A DNA stretch of 64,000 nt from Rhodospirillales bacterium (GTDB lineage: Bacteria; Pseudomonadota; Alphaproteobacteria; Rhodospirillales; Casp-alpha2): the NCBI GenBank assembly GCA_023145215.1, contig JAGLED010000026.1, forward strand, positions 1-64,000, given 5' to 3'. Below are positions 18,144 to 27,931 of this stretch, piece after piece. The position numbers and the translations under genes are program-made. Below the pieces are notes generated by a model that ran no database searches, had not been told where the DNA came from, and worked only from the letters and a program-made list of their open reading frames with translations. Within the stretch, counting starts at the first letter, position 1, and every line of letters begins with the position of its first letter.

Positions 18144-19322
18144 ATGACCCACATGCGCCGAAACGTGTTGCTTCTGGCGTCTTGCCAGGCGCTGGCGATG
18201 TCCGGCACATCGATGCTGCTGACCGTCAGCGCGTTGGTCGGCGTGATGCTGGCACCCTCCAAGACATTGGCGACCCTGCCCCTTGCGGTGCAGTTCGCGG
18301 CGACCACGCTTTCGACCATTCCGGCATCGCTTCTGATGGCGAAAATCGGCAGGCGCCCGGGGTTCACCATCGGTCAGACCATCGGCATGGCGGGGGCCGT
18401 CACGAGTGCGTACGCAATCTATATCGGCTCGTTCTGGCTGTTCATGGCGGGGGCGCTGTTGCTCGGGATTCACAACGCGTTCTGGCAGTATTACCGGTTT
18501 GCGGCGGCCGAAGTCGCGACCGAGGATTTTCGTGCCCGGGCGATCTCGTATGTGCTGGCGGGCGGGCTTGTGGCAGCGTTCCTGGGACCGCAGCTGGCCA
18601 AGTGGACGGCGGATCTTTCTGCGGCGGCGTTCGCGGCTAGCTATGCCGTCATCATCGGGCTTAGTTTTACCGCCATCGTCTTATTGCAGTTCACGCGCAT
18701 TCCGGATCTTCGCCATCAGGGCGTCAGCAAGGCAGGGCGGCCGATCCTAGAGATTATGGCGACGCCCAGTTTCATCGTCGCCGCGATGTCGTCGACCATC
18801 GGCTATGGCATGATGAACATGCTGATGACCTCGACGCCACTGGCCATGACGTTCTGCGGGTTTGCCTTCAACGACGCGGCGACGGTGATCCAGTGGCATA
18901 TCGTCGGCATGTTCCTGCCGAGCTTCTTCACCGGGCACCTGATCAAGCGTTTCGGCGTCGTCAACGTGATCGCGGCGGGGGCAGCGCTGCAGGCGGTCGC
19001 GATCTCATTCGGTCTGGCGGGGGTCGATTACACGAACTTCTGGCTCGGCCTGACGTGTCTCGGCGTGGGATGGAATTTCATGTTCATCGGCGGCACCACG
19101 CTGCTGACGGAATGCTATACCCCCGAAGAACGGGCGAAGACCCAGGCCGCACACGATTTCATGTTGTTTTCGCTGGTCGCGGTCACGGCGTTTGCATCCG
19201 GTTTTCTCCACGAAACCCTGGGTTGGCAGGCGGTCAATCTGATCGCCGCCGTGCCGGTTTCGGCGGCGTTCCTGGCCGCAGTCTGGTACGGCGCCCGGCA
19301 GGCCCGGAAACCGGTGCGCTGA
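18144..19322 (+). CDS. MFS transporter
   Basis: A 392-residue inner-membrane protein with about 12 hydrophobic spans. The loop between spans 2 and 3 has LMAKIGRRPGFTIGQTIG, a form of the MFS motif DxxGRR. A second related loop in the other half reads GHLIKRFGVVNV. After span 5 FWQYYRFAAAEVATEDFRAR resembles drug/sugar-like MFS members. The substrate cannot be told. Start ATG 18144 has a modest GGAGAAG upstream; ATG 18153 is an alternative. It sits between ssb and gyrA with no functional link evident. Confidence 0.85.
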   Translation: MTHMRRNVLLLASCQALAMSGTSMLLTVSALVGVMLAPSKTLATLPLAVQFAATTLSTIPASLLMAKIGRRPGFTIGQTIGMAGAVTSAYAIYIGSFWLFMAGALLLGIHNAFWQYYRFAAAEVATEDFRARAISYVLAGGLVAAFLGPQLAKWTADLSAAAFAASYAVIIGLSFTAIVLLQFTRIPDLRHQGVSKAGRPILEIMATPSFIVAAMSSTIGYGMMNMLMTSTPLAMTFCGFAFNDAATVIQWHIVGMFLPSFFTGHLIKRFGVVNVIAAGAALQAVAISFGLAGVDYTNFWLGLTCLGVGWNFMFIGGTTLLTECYTPEERAKTQAAHDFMLFSLVAVTAFASGFLHETLGWQAVNLIAAVPVSAAFLAAVWYGARQARKPVR

Positions 19323-19489
19323 GCCAGTTTCCGGCGATCCGCAGCAAGCCGGAAAAAAGCCTCGAAAAAGACCCCCGCGAGGTTGTTCGCAGGCGCGCAA
19401 AATGCTAAAAACAGAAGTCCATCGAGAGTGCTTTCAGGGCGCTCTAGCATCGACGCTTAAGTAACTGATAATAAAGCGATTTTAATAAA

Positions 19490-22357
19490 TTGACAGATAC
19501 GCCTGAAGCGCCGCCGCCGGCGACTCCGCACGACGATGTGACGCCGGTTTCGATCATCGACGAAATGCGCAACTCGTACCTCGATTACGCGATGAGCGTG
19601 ATCGTGTCGCGTGCGCTGCCCGATGTGCGCGACGGCCTCAAGCCGGTGCACCGCCGCATCCTGTTCTCGATGAAGGAAAACGGCTACGAAGCCGGTAAGC
19701 CTTACCGTAAATCGGCCCGCATCGTCGGGGACGTGATGGGTAAATACCACCCGCACGGCGACCAGGCGATCTACGACGCCATGGTGCGCATGGCGCAGAA
19801 CTTCTCAATGCGCCTGCCGCTGATCGATGGCCAGGGCAACTTCGGTTCCATGGATGGCGACCGCGCCGCTGCGATGCGGTACACGGAAGCCCGTCTGCAC
19901 CGCGCGGCGCACGAGTTGCTGGAGGACATCGACAAGGAAACCGTCGACTTCCAGCCCAACTACGACGAAACGGTGGTCGAACCGAAAGTGTTGCCGGCCG
20001 GTTTTCCAAACCTGCTGGTCAACGGCGCCGGCGGGATCGCGGTCGGGATGGCGACGAATATTCCGCCCCATAACCTGGGTGAGGTGATCGACGCCTGTTT
20101 CGCCTATATCGAAAACCCGAATATCACCATCGACGAGATCATCGCCAACCATATCCCCGGCCCCGATTTCCCGACCGGCGGTCTGGTCATGGGCAAGAAC
20201 GGGATCATTTCGGCCTATCACACCGGGCGTGGCTCGGTGGTCATGCGCGGCCGTACGTCGATCGAGGAGATCCGCAAGGACCGCTTCGCCATCATCGTTC
20301 ACGAGATCCCGTATCAGGTGAACAAATCACGGATGGTCGAGATCATTGCCGAGAACGTCCGTGACAAGCGGATCGAGGGGATTTCCGACCTTCGCGATGA
20401 ATCCGACCGCAAGGGTGTGCGCGTCGTCGTCGAAGTCAAGCGCGACCACGAACCCGAAGTCGTGCTGAACCAGCTTTTCCGCTACACGCCGTTGCAAACC
20501 TCTTTCGGCGTCAACATGCTGGCGCTGCACGAAGGCCGCCCGCAGCAGATGAATCTGAAAGAGATCATCGTTGCGTTCGTGAAATTCCGCGAGGAGGTCA
20601 TCCGCCGCCGCACGATCTATGAACTCGGCAAGGCGCGCGAACGGGCGCACGTGTTGGCCGGTCTGGCCGTCGCCGTCGCCAACATCGACGACGTCATCGC
20701 GCTGATCCGCCATGCCCCCGACCCGCAGGACGCCCGCGAGCAGTTGATGGCGCGCGACTGGCCGGCCGAAGACGTGGCGCCGATGATCGCGTTGCTTGAC
20801 GAGCCGGGGCGCGGCGTCGTCGACGGTAAATACAGGCTGTCCGAAGAGCAGGCGCGTGCGATCCTTGAATTGCGCCTGCACCGCCTGACCGGGCTCGAGC
20901 GCGACAAGATCGGCAACGATCTGAAGGAAATCTCTGAACGCATCGCCGAATACCTGGAAATCCTGCGGTCCCGTGAAAAGCTGTTGGGCATCCTCGTCGA
21001 CGAGTTGAAAGTCATCCGCGACAAGTTCGCCAACGACCGCCGTACGACGCTCGAAGAAGACGCCTACGAGCACGATATCGAAGACTTGATCCAGCGTGAG
21101 GACATGGTCGTCACGGTGACGAATGCAGGCTACATCAAGCGCGTACCGATCTCGACCTACCGCGCGCAGCGCCGGGGCGGCAAGGGCCGGTCCGGCATGG
21201 CGACCCGGGACGAGGATTTCGTGTCTCAGGTCTACGTCGCCAATACCCACCAGCCAGTGCTGTTCTTCTCGTCGACCGGCATGGTCTACAAGATGAAGGT
21301 CTACAAGCTGCCGGTCGGTACGCCCCAGGCGCGCGGCAAGGCGCTGATCAACCTGCTGCCGCTCGATCCCGGCGAGACGATCTCGACCACCATGGCTTTA
21401 CCCGAGGACGAGACGAGCTGGGAAGACCTGTTCGTGATGTTCTCCACATCCCTGGGGAACGTGCGGCGCAACAGGCTCTCCGACTTCACCAACGTCATGG
21501 CCAACGGCAAGATCGCGATGAAGCTGAACGAGGGCGATGCGCTGGTCCGCGTCCGCACCTATTCGGAAGAAGACGACGTCGTGCTGTCGACCAAGGGCGG
21601 CAAGTGCATCCGCTTCTCGGTCACCGATGTGCGCGTGTTCTCGGGCCGCACCTCGGTCGGCGTGCGCGGCATCCGCCTGAAAAAGGACGACGAGGTCATC
21701 GCGATGTCGATCCTCAAGCATAACGAGATCGATACCGAGACCCGGGACGCCTATCTGCAGGCCGAACACGCGCACCGCCGCCTGCACAACCCGAACGCGG
21801 ACTATACCGGCCGCGACGAGGACAAGGCCCGTGATACGGAACTGGCCAGCCGCATGGAAGAGCCGGCGTTCCAGGAACTCCAGGAACGCGAGGAATTCAT
21901 CCTGACCGTGACCGGCGACGGATACGGAAAGCGGTCCTCGGCCTACGAATACCGGATTTCCGGACGCGGCGGGCAGGGGATCACGGCGATCTCGCTGGAT
22001 CGCGGCAAGGGCAACGACGAAAACCACGTGATCGCGTCGTTTGCCGTGGTCGATAGCGACCAGGTGATCCTGGTGACCAACGGCGGGCAGATCATTCGCA
22101 CCTCCGTCGACCAGGTGTCCATCGTCGGGCGCGGCGCGCGCGGCGTCAGGTTGTTCAGTGTCGCCGACGACGAGGAAGTGGTCTCCGTGTCCCGTGTCCG
22201 CGAAGCGGTCGGCGACGACGAGGGCGAAGACGGCGCCATGGGCGAGGAAGGCGGCGCCGTGCCGGCTGCCGTCACCGCATCGGAATTGCCTGACGGCGCC
22301 GACGTGGCGGACCCCGCCGCCGATGTGGAGGACGATCCCGAAGAGGGGCAGGGCTGA
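19490..22357 (+). CDS. gyrA: DNA gyrase subunit A
   Basis: A 955-residue breakage-reunion subunit of DNA gyrase. The start is TTG at 19490 ([16 protein letters not shown]), with a poor ribosome site. The catalytic tyrosine is Y131 ([10 protein letters not shown]). The quinolone-determining stretch reads [18 protein letters not shown], so Gln92 occupies the position of E. coli Ser83; the Asp equivalent to Asp87 is kept. The C-terminal half has the beta-pinwheel with the GyrA box near [10 protein letters not shown], and the protein ends in a long acidic tail ([23 protein letters not shown]). It overlaps coaD by one base (TGATG), so they are co-translated. Confidence 0.98.
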   Translation: MTDTPEAPPPATPHDDVTPVSIIDEMRNSYLDYAMSVIVSRALPDVRDGLKPVHRRILFSMKENGYEAGKPYRKSARIVGDVMGKYHPHGDQAIYDAMVRMAQNFSMRLPLIDGQGNFGSMDGDRAAAMRYTEARLHRAAHELLEDIDKETVDFQPNYDETVVEPKVLPAGFPNLLVNGAGGIAVGMATNIPPHNLGEVIDACFAYIENPNITIDEIIANHIPGPDFPTGGLVMGKNGIISAYHTGRGSVVMRGRTSIEEIRKDRFAIIVHEIPYQVNKSRMVEIIAENVRDKRIEGISDLRDESDRKGVRVVVEVKRDHEPEVVLNQLFRYTPLQTSFGVNMLALHEGRPQQMNLKEIIVAFVKFREEVIRRRTIYELGKARERAHVLAGLAVAVANIDDVIALIRHAPDPQDAREQLMARDWPAEDVAPMIALLDEPGRGVVDGKYRLSEEQARAILELRLHRLTGLERDKIGNDLKEISERIAEYLEILRSREKLLGILVDELKVIRDKFANDRRTTLEEDAYEHDIEDLIQREDMVVTVTNAGYIKRVPISTYRAQRRGGKGRSGMATRDEDFVSQVYVANTHQPVLFFSSTGMVYKMKVYKLPVGTPQARGKALINLLPLDPGETISTTMALPEDETSWEDLFVMFSTSLGNVRRNRLSDFTNVMANGKIAMKLNEGDALVRVRTYSEEDDVVLSTKGGKCIRFSVTDVRVFSGRTSVGVRGIRLKKDDEVIAMSILKHNEIDTETRDAYLQAEHAHRRLHNPNADYTGRDEDKARDTELASRMEEPAFQELQEREEFILTVTGDGYGKRSSAYEYRISGRGGQGITAISLDRGKGNDENHVIASFAVVDSDQVILVTNGGQIIRTSVDQVSIVGRGARGVRLFSVADDEEVVSVSRVREAVGDDEGEDGAMGEEGGAVPAAVTASELPDGADVADPAADVEDDPEEGQG

Positions 22358-22914
22358 TGGGCGAAAAACGGATCGGCGTTTATCCGGGCACCTTCGACCC
22401 GGTGACCAACGGCCATATGGACGTGATCGGGCGCGCGACCCGGATCGTCGACGAACTGGTGGTCGGGGTCGCCGTCAATATCGGTAAGGGGCCGCTGTTC
22501 TCCCTCGAGGAACGGGTCGAATTGCTGGAAAGCTCGATCGCTCATCTGTCCGGTGACGCGGCGTCGCGGATTCGCATCGTGCCCTTCGACAACCTGCTGA
22601 TCGAGTTTGTGCACACCCAAAAAGCCTGCATGATCGTCCGCGGCCTGCGCGCGGTGTCGGATTTCGAATACGAATTCCAGATGGCGTCGATGAACGCGCG
22701 CCTCGACAACCGGATCGAGACCGTGTTCCTGACGGCGTCCGAGCGGAATCAGTTCATTTCGTCGCGATTCGTTAAGGAAATCGGGCGTTTGGGCGGGGAC
22801 ATCGGGCATTTCGTCACCCCCGAAGTGAAACGACGCCTGATCGCGCGTTTCGCGGAGTTGGATGCCGCCGAAGCGGACAAGGCCGACGGCCTCAACGACG
22901 GCGGCGACGACTGA
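22357..22914 (+). CDS. coaD: Phosphopantetheine adenylyltransferase
   Basis: A 185-residue enzyme of coenzyme A synthesis that joins ATP and 4'-phosphopantetheine to form dephospho-CoA. YPGTFDPVTNGHMDVI holds the T/HxGH nucleotide-binding motif. Later family blocks are FDNLLIEFVHTQKACMIVRG LR and the C-terminal ISSRFVKEIGRLGGDI. About 20 extra acidic residues follow the usual end (AELDAAEADKADGLNDGGDD). It starts on the last base of gyrA. The gyrA-coaD pairing is characteristic of alphaproteobacteria. Confidence 0.96.
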   Translation: MGEKRIGVYPGTFDPVTNGHMDVIGRATRIVDELVVGVAVNIGKGPLFSLEERVELLESSIAHLSGDAASRIRIVPFDNLLIEFVHTQKACMIVRGLRAVSDFEYEFQMASMNARLDNRIETVFLTASERNQFISSRFVKEIGRLGGDIGHFVTPEVKRRLIARFAELDAAEADKADGLNDGGDD

Positions 22915-23066
22915 TCTGCGCCGGGCCGCCCTGAACCGTCATGCCGTCGAAAAACCGTAAAAAAGAGCAAATCGGGCGTTGACCATCTGAGCCCGTCTCC
23001 GTAATGTCCCGGCGGTCCGGACGGGGCAGACGCAGCGTCCGGATATCTGTTAGAATAAGAGCTTAA

Positions 23067-23142
23067 GCGCGCTTAGCTCAGTTGGTAGAGCAACTGACTT
23101 TTAATCAGTAGGTCACAGGTTCGAACCCTGTAGCGCGTACCA
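23067..23142 (+). tRNA. tRNA-Lys (anticodon TTT)
   Basis: 76 bases including an encoded CCA. The acceptor stem GCGCGCT pairs with AGCGCGT (first pair G-T). The D arm is GCTCAGTTGGTAGAGC, the anticodon arm ACTGA-CTTTTAA-TCAGT gives TTT, and the T arm is ACAGG-TTCGAAC-CCTGT. A TAGAAT box at 23051-23056 is well placed as its -10. Confidence 0.97.
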
Positions 23143-23146
23143 TTTG

Positions 23147-23179
23147 AAGCCCCCGGAGCCGTTGGTTCCGGGGGCTTTT
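23147..23179 (+). terminator. Rho-independent terminator after tRNA-Lys
   Basis: AAGCCCCCGGA (23147-23157) pairs perfectly with TCCGGGGGCTT (23167-23177) and is followed by TT. It begins five bases after the tRNA. Confidence 0.85.
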
Positions 23180-23273
23180 CTGTGTAATTTCCGTTCGGTC
23201 GTCCGCGTGCTAGCGTCACGCCTCTGTCGTCGCATAAGCGGCGTTGATAAAAAGAAAAAAGGGGGAAGAACAC

Positions 23274-24710
23274 ATGACCCAACCGTGCGACCTGAGCGCC
23301 ATCGACGCGCAGCGGTTGATGCAGGCCGGCGAGTTGTCGCCGGTCGAGCTTCTGGACAGTTGTCTTGAGCGGATCGAAAGCGTCAACGGGACCGTGAACG
23401 CCATCACGGCGATGGACGAAGCGCGGGCGCGCAAGGATGCGCAACTGGCGGAGCCGGGGTTCAAGGCGGGCGAAGCGATGGGGCCGCTCGCCGGTCTGCC
23501 GGTCGGCATTAAGGACCTGAACGCGACCGAGGGGCTGCGTACCACCTATGGCTCGCTGATCCATAAGAATAACGTTCCCGAGCAAGACGAAGCCCTGGTC
23601 GCCCGGTTGAGAGCCGCCGGCGCCATCGTGCTCGCCAAGACCAACACGCCCGAATTCGGCGCCGGGTCGAACACCACCAACAAGGTGTTCGGGCCGACGC
23701 GCAATCCGTACGATCCGGAGCGGACGCCCGGCGGCTCGTCGGGCGGGTCGGCGGCGGCGCTGGCGACGGGCATGTTGCCCCTCGCACATGGCAGCGACAC
23801 CGGCGGCAGCCTGAGGAACCCCGCCACTTGGTGTGGGGTCGTGGGGTTTCGCCCGACGCCGGGCCTAGTGGCGCGCGAGGGGCGGACGCTGAATTATACG
23901 CATTTCAGCGTACAGGGGCCGATGGCGCGGTCCGTTTCAGACGTGGCGTTGATGATGTCGGGACTGGCCGGCGACGACGGTCGCGATCCGTTATCCGGGG
24001 CATGCGATCCGTCGGTATTCACGCAGTTGGACGATATCGACGTTTCCGGTCTGCGTGTCGCTTGGTCGACGGACTTCGGCGGCATTGCGCCGCTGGATGA
24101 CGATGTCCGGGCGAGCTTCGGGAACGTCATGAAGCTGATCGGTCCGTGGTTCGGGGCTTGCGAGGCGCGCGATCCGGAATTCAAAGACGCCCGAGATATC
24201 TTCTGGACGCTCAGGTGTGTCTACTACGTCGCCAATCACGAAGACAGAATATCGAAACATCGCGATCTTCTATCGCCGCAGATCATTTCGAATTACGAAG
24301 CCGGATTGTCCATGTCGCTGGTCGACGTGGCGCATGCAGAGCGCGCGTGGGCGAAACTCTACCGCGCGTTCGAGGCTTTCTTCGAAGACATCGACCTTTT
24401 GATCGTGCCGGGCAATGCGGTGTCGCCGTTCAAGGTCGCGGACGGCATTCCCAAAACCGTCGGCGGTAAACCGATGGAGAATTACCTGGACGCATCGCTG
24501 GTGCGCTCGGCCTTGACGCTGACCGGCCATCCGGTGATCGCGCTGCCGACGGGTGTGGACGCCAACGGGATGCCGTTCGGCGTGCAGATCGTCGGCAAAC
24601 GGCGCGGCGATCTGGATCTTTTGGCTGCCGCGCATGCATTGGAAGCGAAGATCAAAGCGAACCCGAAGCTCACGCTCCCGCCGCCGGATATTTCCAAGCT
24701 GACGTCGTAG
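23274..24710 (+). CDS. Amidase signature family enzyme
   Basis: A 478-residue amidase of the GatA/Asp-Gln superfamily. The Ser-cisSer-Lys triad is complete: K80 (VGIKDLN), S155 (TPGGSSGGSA) and S179 (DTGGSLRNPA), at nearly the same spacing as in GatA. The C-terminal LPTGVDANGMPFGVQIVGKR block is also typical. No gatB or gatC is adjacent. The sequence lacks obvious tRNA-amidotransferase features, so it is likely a catabolic amidase; the substrate is unknown. ATG 23274 is chosen because GGGGGAAG lies just upstream; an in-frame ATG at 23244 would add ten Lys-rich residues. Confidence 0.9.
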   Translation: MTQPCDLSAIDAQRLMQAGELSPVELLDSCLERIESVNGTVNAITAMDEARARKDAQLAEPGFKAGEAMGPLAGLPVGIKDLNATEGLRTTYGSLIHKNNVPEQDEALVARLRAAGAIVLAKTNTPEFGAGSNTTNKVFGPTRNPYDPERTPGGSSGGSAAALATGMLPLAHGSDTGGSLRNPATWCGVVGFRPTPGLVAREGRTLNYTHFSVQGPMARSVSDVALMMSGLAGDDGRDPLSGACDPSVFTQLDDIDVSGLRVAWSTDFGGIAPLDDDVRASFGNVMKLIGPWFGACEARDPEFKDARDIFWTLRCVYYVANHEDRISKHRDLLSPQIISNYEAGLSMSLVDVAHAERAWAKLYRAFEAFFEDIDLLIVPGNAVSPFKVADGIPKTVGGKPMENYLDASLVRSALTLTGHPVIALPTGVDANGMPFGVQIVGKRRGDLDLLAAAHALEAKIKANPKLTLPPPDISKLTS

Positions 24711-25089
24711 TTGATTACGGAAATTCTCATTCCAGCCTGTTGTGACAGGGTTCCGGTTGGCGCTCGTCGCCGCCCCCAGCGGCGAATCGCCGAATCGCCG
24801 AAACCGGGTAAGTCTTGAAACGCCGGGCAAACATGGCATTATGCCGCTATCCGTTTAAGGCCTAAGGAGGAGTACCGTCAGGTCCTTGAAATTATTCGGA
24901 TTCTGGCGGAAAAAAAGCAGCGGAAAACACACCCAAAATCCACAAGATTTAGGTGATATTAAGCTTTCGCATACTATATAAGTGTGCTTTCACCTATCGG
25001 TGTCGGCTGCAAAATCGAGATGGATGAGTCACGAATGGTTTCGATATACTCAGTTGCCGGGCGAGAAGCTACGCGTGCGAGGGGGATAC
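24711..25089. other. Intergenic region, AT-richer, no gene seen
   Basis: 379 bases after the amidase. The start is GC-rich with small direct repeats (CGAATCGCCGAATCGCCGAA near 24782). From about 24890 it becomes AT-rich. TACTAT/TATATA at 24972-24980, with TTAGGT 17 bases before TACTAT, is a weak promoter candidate for the genes at 25090. AAGGAGGAG near 24863 looks like a ribosome site but no frame follows it. Confidence 0.5.
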
Positions 25090-25293
25090 ATGCGGATTGA
25101 GACGAGGGGGCAAAGCAAGGCTCAGGCGGAAAAGACGCGGAGCCCGTACCGGGCTAATCATCGTGCGCGCGCGCTCGCCTACAAAGAAGCGACTGAGGCG
25201 GCACGCAATACGCCTGCCGAGGAAAGCCGGATCTGGAGCCAGGTTGGCGACCTGCTGGACCAGCCTGTAAAACCTAAAAAGCGCCGCGCGTAA
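25090..25293 (+). CDS. Small basic protein, unknown
   Basis: A 67-residue, strongly basic protein (MRIETRGQSKAQAEKTRSPY ... QPVKPKKRRA). ATG 25090 is preferred because GAGGGGG lies 5 bases upstream; an in-frame ATG at 24982 would add 36 residues of unconvincing sequence. The composition suggests nucleic-acid binding, but no motif is present. It ends 14 bases before the next gene, so the two are probably co-transcribed. Base composition here is lower in GC than in the surrounding genes. Confidence 0.55.
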   Translation: MRIETRGQSKAQAEKTRSPYRANHRARALAYKEATEAARNTPAEESRIWSQVGDLLDQPVKPKKRRA

Positions 25294-25307
25294 TCAGCGC
25301 ATCCTAG

Positions 25308-25970
25308 ATGGCGAAAGAAGCCAGCGCTAAATCGCGTGCCGTTGAGGCCGTTGCGGAGAAAGCAGCTTTCGGCGAACTTGTTTCCGAAGTCGTCCGACTA
25401 GTCGAGAGCGAGCAGAAACTCACGCTCGTTCTCAACAAGGCGATTTGTGACGAGGTCTTCGAGCGTGCGGTGATCGGGCTGGAGAGCATCTCGGGTATTC
25501 CGGCACCGGACGAATTTAAAATCGCAGCGGAACACGCCTTCTGGATCCGGAAGCTCAAACCGTGCCGACATGATATTTTCGAAGACGGCGGTGCGCACGA
25601 GATTTTTCTGGAGCACCTTAAGCCAGAAATCAAGGCGGAAGGGCTGGATCAAAAAGCATTCGACCGGGCCGTCAAACGGACTCTCAAACAGGCGGTATCA
25701 GGGCGCCTTGAAAACGACCACAAAGAATTGCCACGAGTGCAATTCCTCAATGAGATGGTGGCTGTGAGAGTGGCGACCAAAATTCTCGAGGCGGAGGGCA
25801 TTTTCTTGCACTACCGGCCAGAAGTGTTTCACGATCTCATTTCCACATTGCGCTATAACTCTGTGTCTCCGGGAACTCTGCGGTTGGTATTCGAAGCCAT
25901 GAACCCGCCCGAATTGGATATGCGCGAAACCCGCCGTCATCACGCGAACAAGCCGAATTCAACCACTTAG
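25308..25970 (+). CDS. Unknown helical protein in a low-GC islet
   Basis: A 220-residue soluble, mainly helical protein with no recognised family. It has an Ala/Lys/Glu-rich start (MAKEASAKSRAVEAVAEKAA), a central region with FWIRKLKPCRHDIFEDGGAH, and a C-terminal half with LPRVQFLNEMVAVRVATKIL and HYRPEVFHDLISTLRYNSVS. No signal peptide or membrane span is seen. Codon use is less GC-biased than the amidase upstream. With its small basic neighbour it may be a recently acquired two-gene unit. No weak ribosome site better than AGCGCATCCTAG is seen before ATG 25308. Confidence 0.65.
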   Translation: MAKEASAKSRAVEAVAEKAAFGELVSEVVRLVESEQKLTLVLNKAICDEVFERAVIGLESISGIPAPDEFKIAAEHAFWIRKLKPCRHDIFEDGGAHEIFLEHLKPEIKAEGLDQKAFDRAVKRTLKQAVSGRLENDHKELPRVQFLNEMVAVRVATKILEAEGIFLHYRPEVFHDLISTLRYNSVSPGTLRLVFEAMNPPELDMRETRRHHANKPNSTT

Positions 25971-26013
25971 GATAAGTAAGCTTGGCCGTCTGCTGGCGGG
26001 GCAGGCCAGTCTT

Positions 26014-26421
26014 TCAGCCGCCGCCCGTCGTGCAGACGCCGGTCGAGATCCGGTCGTCCGAAATCCAGACGAACGGCATCTTGTCTTTTTCGAAGGTGTC
26101 GATCTTGAGCAACTTCACCCCGGTGTTGCCGATCCCTTTGTGGATACTGACGGCGAGAAGCGCGTTCTGCCCGACGGCTTTCTGGAGCAGGCTTAAAACC
26201 CAGTCGTCCTGCATCCCGGTCAGCCGCCCGGTGCGATCGTCAAAGGTGAAGCGGGGATAAAGGCGCAGATTCCGTTCGCTATCCGCGTCCGCAACCGGGA
26301 CGCCGTCTTTATCCAGACGCTTGGCGTCTCGGACCTCGCAGGCATAGAAGGCGGCCGCCGCGGTTGCGGGGTTAAAGCACGCGATCAATGTGGCGGCAAC
26401 GGCGGCGGCAGTCAGGCGCAT
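26014..26421 (-). CDS. Small exported protein, unknown
   Basis: A 135-residue periplasmic protein. The signal peptide MRLTAAAVAATLIACFNPAT ends at an ATAAAA site near residue 24. The mature part has a short Cys-containing start (FYACEVRD) and a C-terminal STGVCTTGGG, so the two cysteines may pair. The middle (RLYPRFTFDDRTGRLTGMQ, LLQKAVGQNALLAVSIHKG) suggests a small beta-rich fold. No family is recognised. GAGG lies six bases before the ATG. Confidence 0.7.
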   Translation of the reverse strand: MRLTAAAVAATLIACFNPATAAAAFYACEVRDAKRLDKDGVPVADADSERNLRLYPRFTFDDRTGRLTGMQDDWVLSLLQKAVGQNALLAVSIHKGIGNTGVKLLKIDTFEKDKMPFVWISDDRISTGVCTTGGG

Positions 26422-26493
26422 CGGGGCCTCCCGGCAGTTCCGCCTAGTGTGCGGAAAATTGCCGGGATGCGAAACCCCGAGGGGGCAGGTGGA

Positions 26494-26727
26494 TTATTTC
26501 AGGTGTGAGGAAATCTCGTCCAGAAGCGCCAGCCGTTCCTTCTTGAGCTCTTCCAGGTGCATGTCGTCCATCGGCTCGACGTCGGTTTCGCCGCGGTGAA
26601 TCTCCCGGTTGAGAGTGTGATAGCGTTCGCTCAGCTTTGCGAAGTGCGCATTGTTGGCGCTGAGGTCCTGGATTTTCTGGGCCTGGCCCGGGAATTCTTC
26701 GGTCAGTTCGTGCGGTGTGTGCGACAT
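26494..26727 (-). CDS. DUF465 (YdcH-family) small protein
   Basis: A 77-residue protein starting at ATG 26725-26727 (MSHTPHELTEEFPGQAQKIQ). The pattern L...F......I..L...N.HF..L...YH.LN.EIHR, then LKKERLALLDEISSHL, is that of the DUF465/YdcH family of short coiled-coil proteins. These are widespread in proteobacteria; the function is unknown. An in-frame upstream ATG at 26796 is less likely because AGAGAGA lies just before 26727. Confidence 0.85.
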   Translation of the reverse strand: MSHTPHELTEEFPGQAQKIQDLSANNAHFAKLSERYHTLNREIHRGETDVEPMDDMHLEELKKERLALLDEISSHLK

Positions 26728-26814
26728 ATGTCTCTCTGCCGTTGGTGGTTGATGTTTCGATACTGCACCCGTGACCTGGGTGCCGCATTGATCCAAGTCA
26801 ACGGGGCGCGGTGA

Positions 26815-27930
26815 TCAGGCAAGTTCGCGAAGAAAATCGAGCAACAAAGCGCTCACCTGGCCCGGTTGCTCCTGCTGGACCCAGTGACCGGCACCGTCGA
26901 CCAGATGCGTGCCGCGATAGTCGGAACACGCTGTCGTTTCCATTTTCTCGAGTGCGCCGGGTGTCTGATAGGTGCCCCAGTCGCTTTTGCCCGAAATAAA
27001 CATCGCAGGGACGTCGATGCTGCGCCCGGCGAAGACCTGCTGTTCGCGCACGAAGGCGTCGACGAACCGGCAGCGATACCAGTTGAGCCCGCCCTGGAAT
27101 CCCGTCTTCCCGAAGGTGTCGCTGTAAACCCGAAGCTCGTCGTCGGGCAGCCACGCGTTGGCGGCGATCTCGGCGTCGGACGGCATCTCGGGGGCGACCG
27201 TTTCGGCCATCGTCTTGTCGAGGTCCATCACGTAATACGTCGGGAGCTTGGCCAGCTCCGACGCCGTCCACCCGCGCAGGCGATGAGGCTGGTTCTTTTC
27301 CCAGTCGGCGCTCTTCATATGAAAATAAGCGCGCAGGAAATCGTGAATGCCCTGTTCGGCGGCCCACATGTGGCCGTTCGCGGGGCGGGTCGAATAATAC
27401 CGGTGATAGTGCTTTCGCGGCGGCTCGAGGGAGGCGAGTTCGACGTCCATGTCGATGGCGGGTGGAGGATTCAACGGCGGCGGTCCGGCAAAAGGCGCGC
27501 TCATCAGCGTGACGGACCTGAAGATGTCCGGGCGGATCAACGCGAAATGCGCCGCCGCGGACGAACCGAAATCGTGTCCGACAAGACCGTCGACCTTGTC
27601 TATGCCCATGCGTGACAAAAGGCCGAGGGTGTCGCGCAACAAATTCAGAAACCGGAAGCTCGCAAGATCGCCGTTGTAATCCGCATCCCAACCGGTTGTC
27701 AGTCCGTAGCCGCGCTGATCGGGTGCGATAACATGATAGCCCGCATCCGCCAGGACCGGCATGACCTTGCGCCAGCTAAAGGCCAACTCCGGAAAGCCGT
27801 GCAGCAGCAGGATCACCGGGCATCCCGGTTCACCGGCCTCCAACACGTGCATGTCGAGCCCGTTGCCGTTATCGACCATGCGGGAACGAATGCCGGAAGG
27901 CAGGGAATGAATGTACGGAATGTCGTTCAA
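26815..27930 (-). CDS. Alpha/beta hydrolase, epoxide-hydrolase-like
   Basis: A 371-residue alpha/beta hydrolase. The nucleophile is Asp120 (GLVGHDFGSSAA), which points to epoxide hydrolases or haloalkane dehalogenases rather than serine hydrolases. The oxyanion motif is LLHGFPELAFSW (near residue 43), followed by APDQRGYG. The catalytic His is H349 (GAGHWVQQEQ). A long cap region lies between residues 150 and 270. The start is TTG 27930, two bases past the upstream stop (TGA then T then TTG); ATG 27879 is an alternative. It is coupled to the cyclic-nucleotide-binding gene. Confidence 0.87.
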   Translation of the reverse strand: MNDIPYIHSLPSGIRSRMVDNGNGLDMHVLEAGEPGCPVILLLHGFPELAFSWRKVMPVLADAGYHVIAPDQRGYGLTTGWDADYNGDLASFRFLNLLRDTLGLLSRMGIDKVDGLVGHDFGSSAAAHFALIRPDIFRSVTLMSAPFAGPPPLNPPPAIDMDVELASLEPPRKHYHRYYSTRPANGHMWAAEQGIHDFLRAYFHMKSADWEKNQPHRLRGWTASELAKLPTYYVMDLDKTMAETVAPEMPSDAEIAANAWLPDDELRVYSDTFGKTGFQGGLNWYRCRFVDAFVREQQVFAGRSIDVPAMFISGKSDWGTYQTPGALEKMETTACSDYRGTHLVDGAGHWVQQEQPGQVSALLLDFLRELA

Positions 27931-27931
27931 A

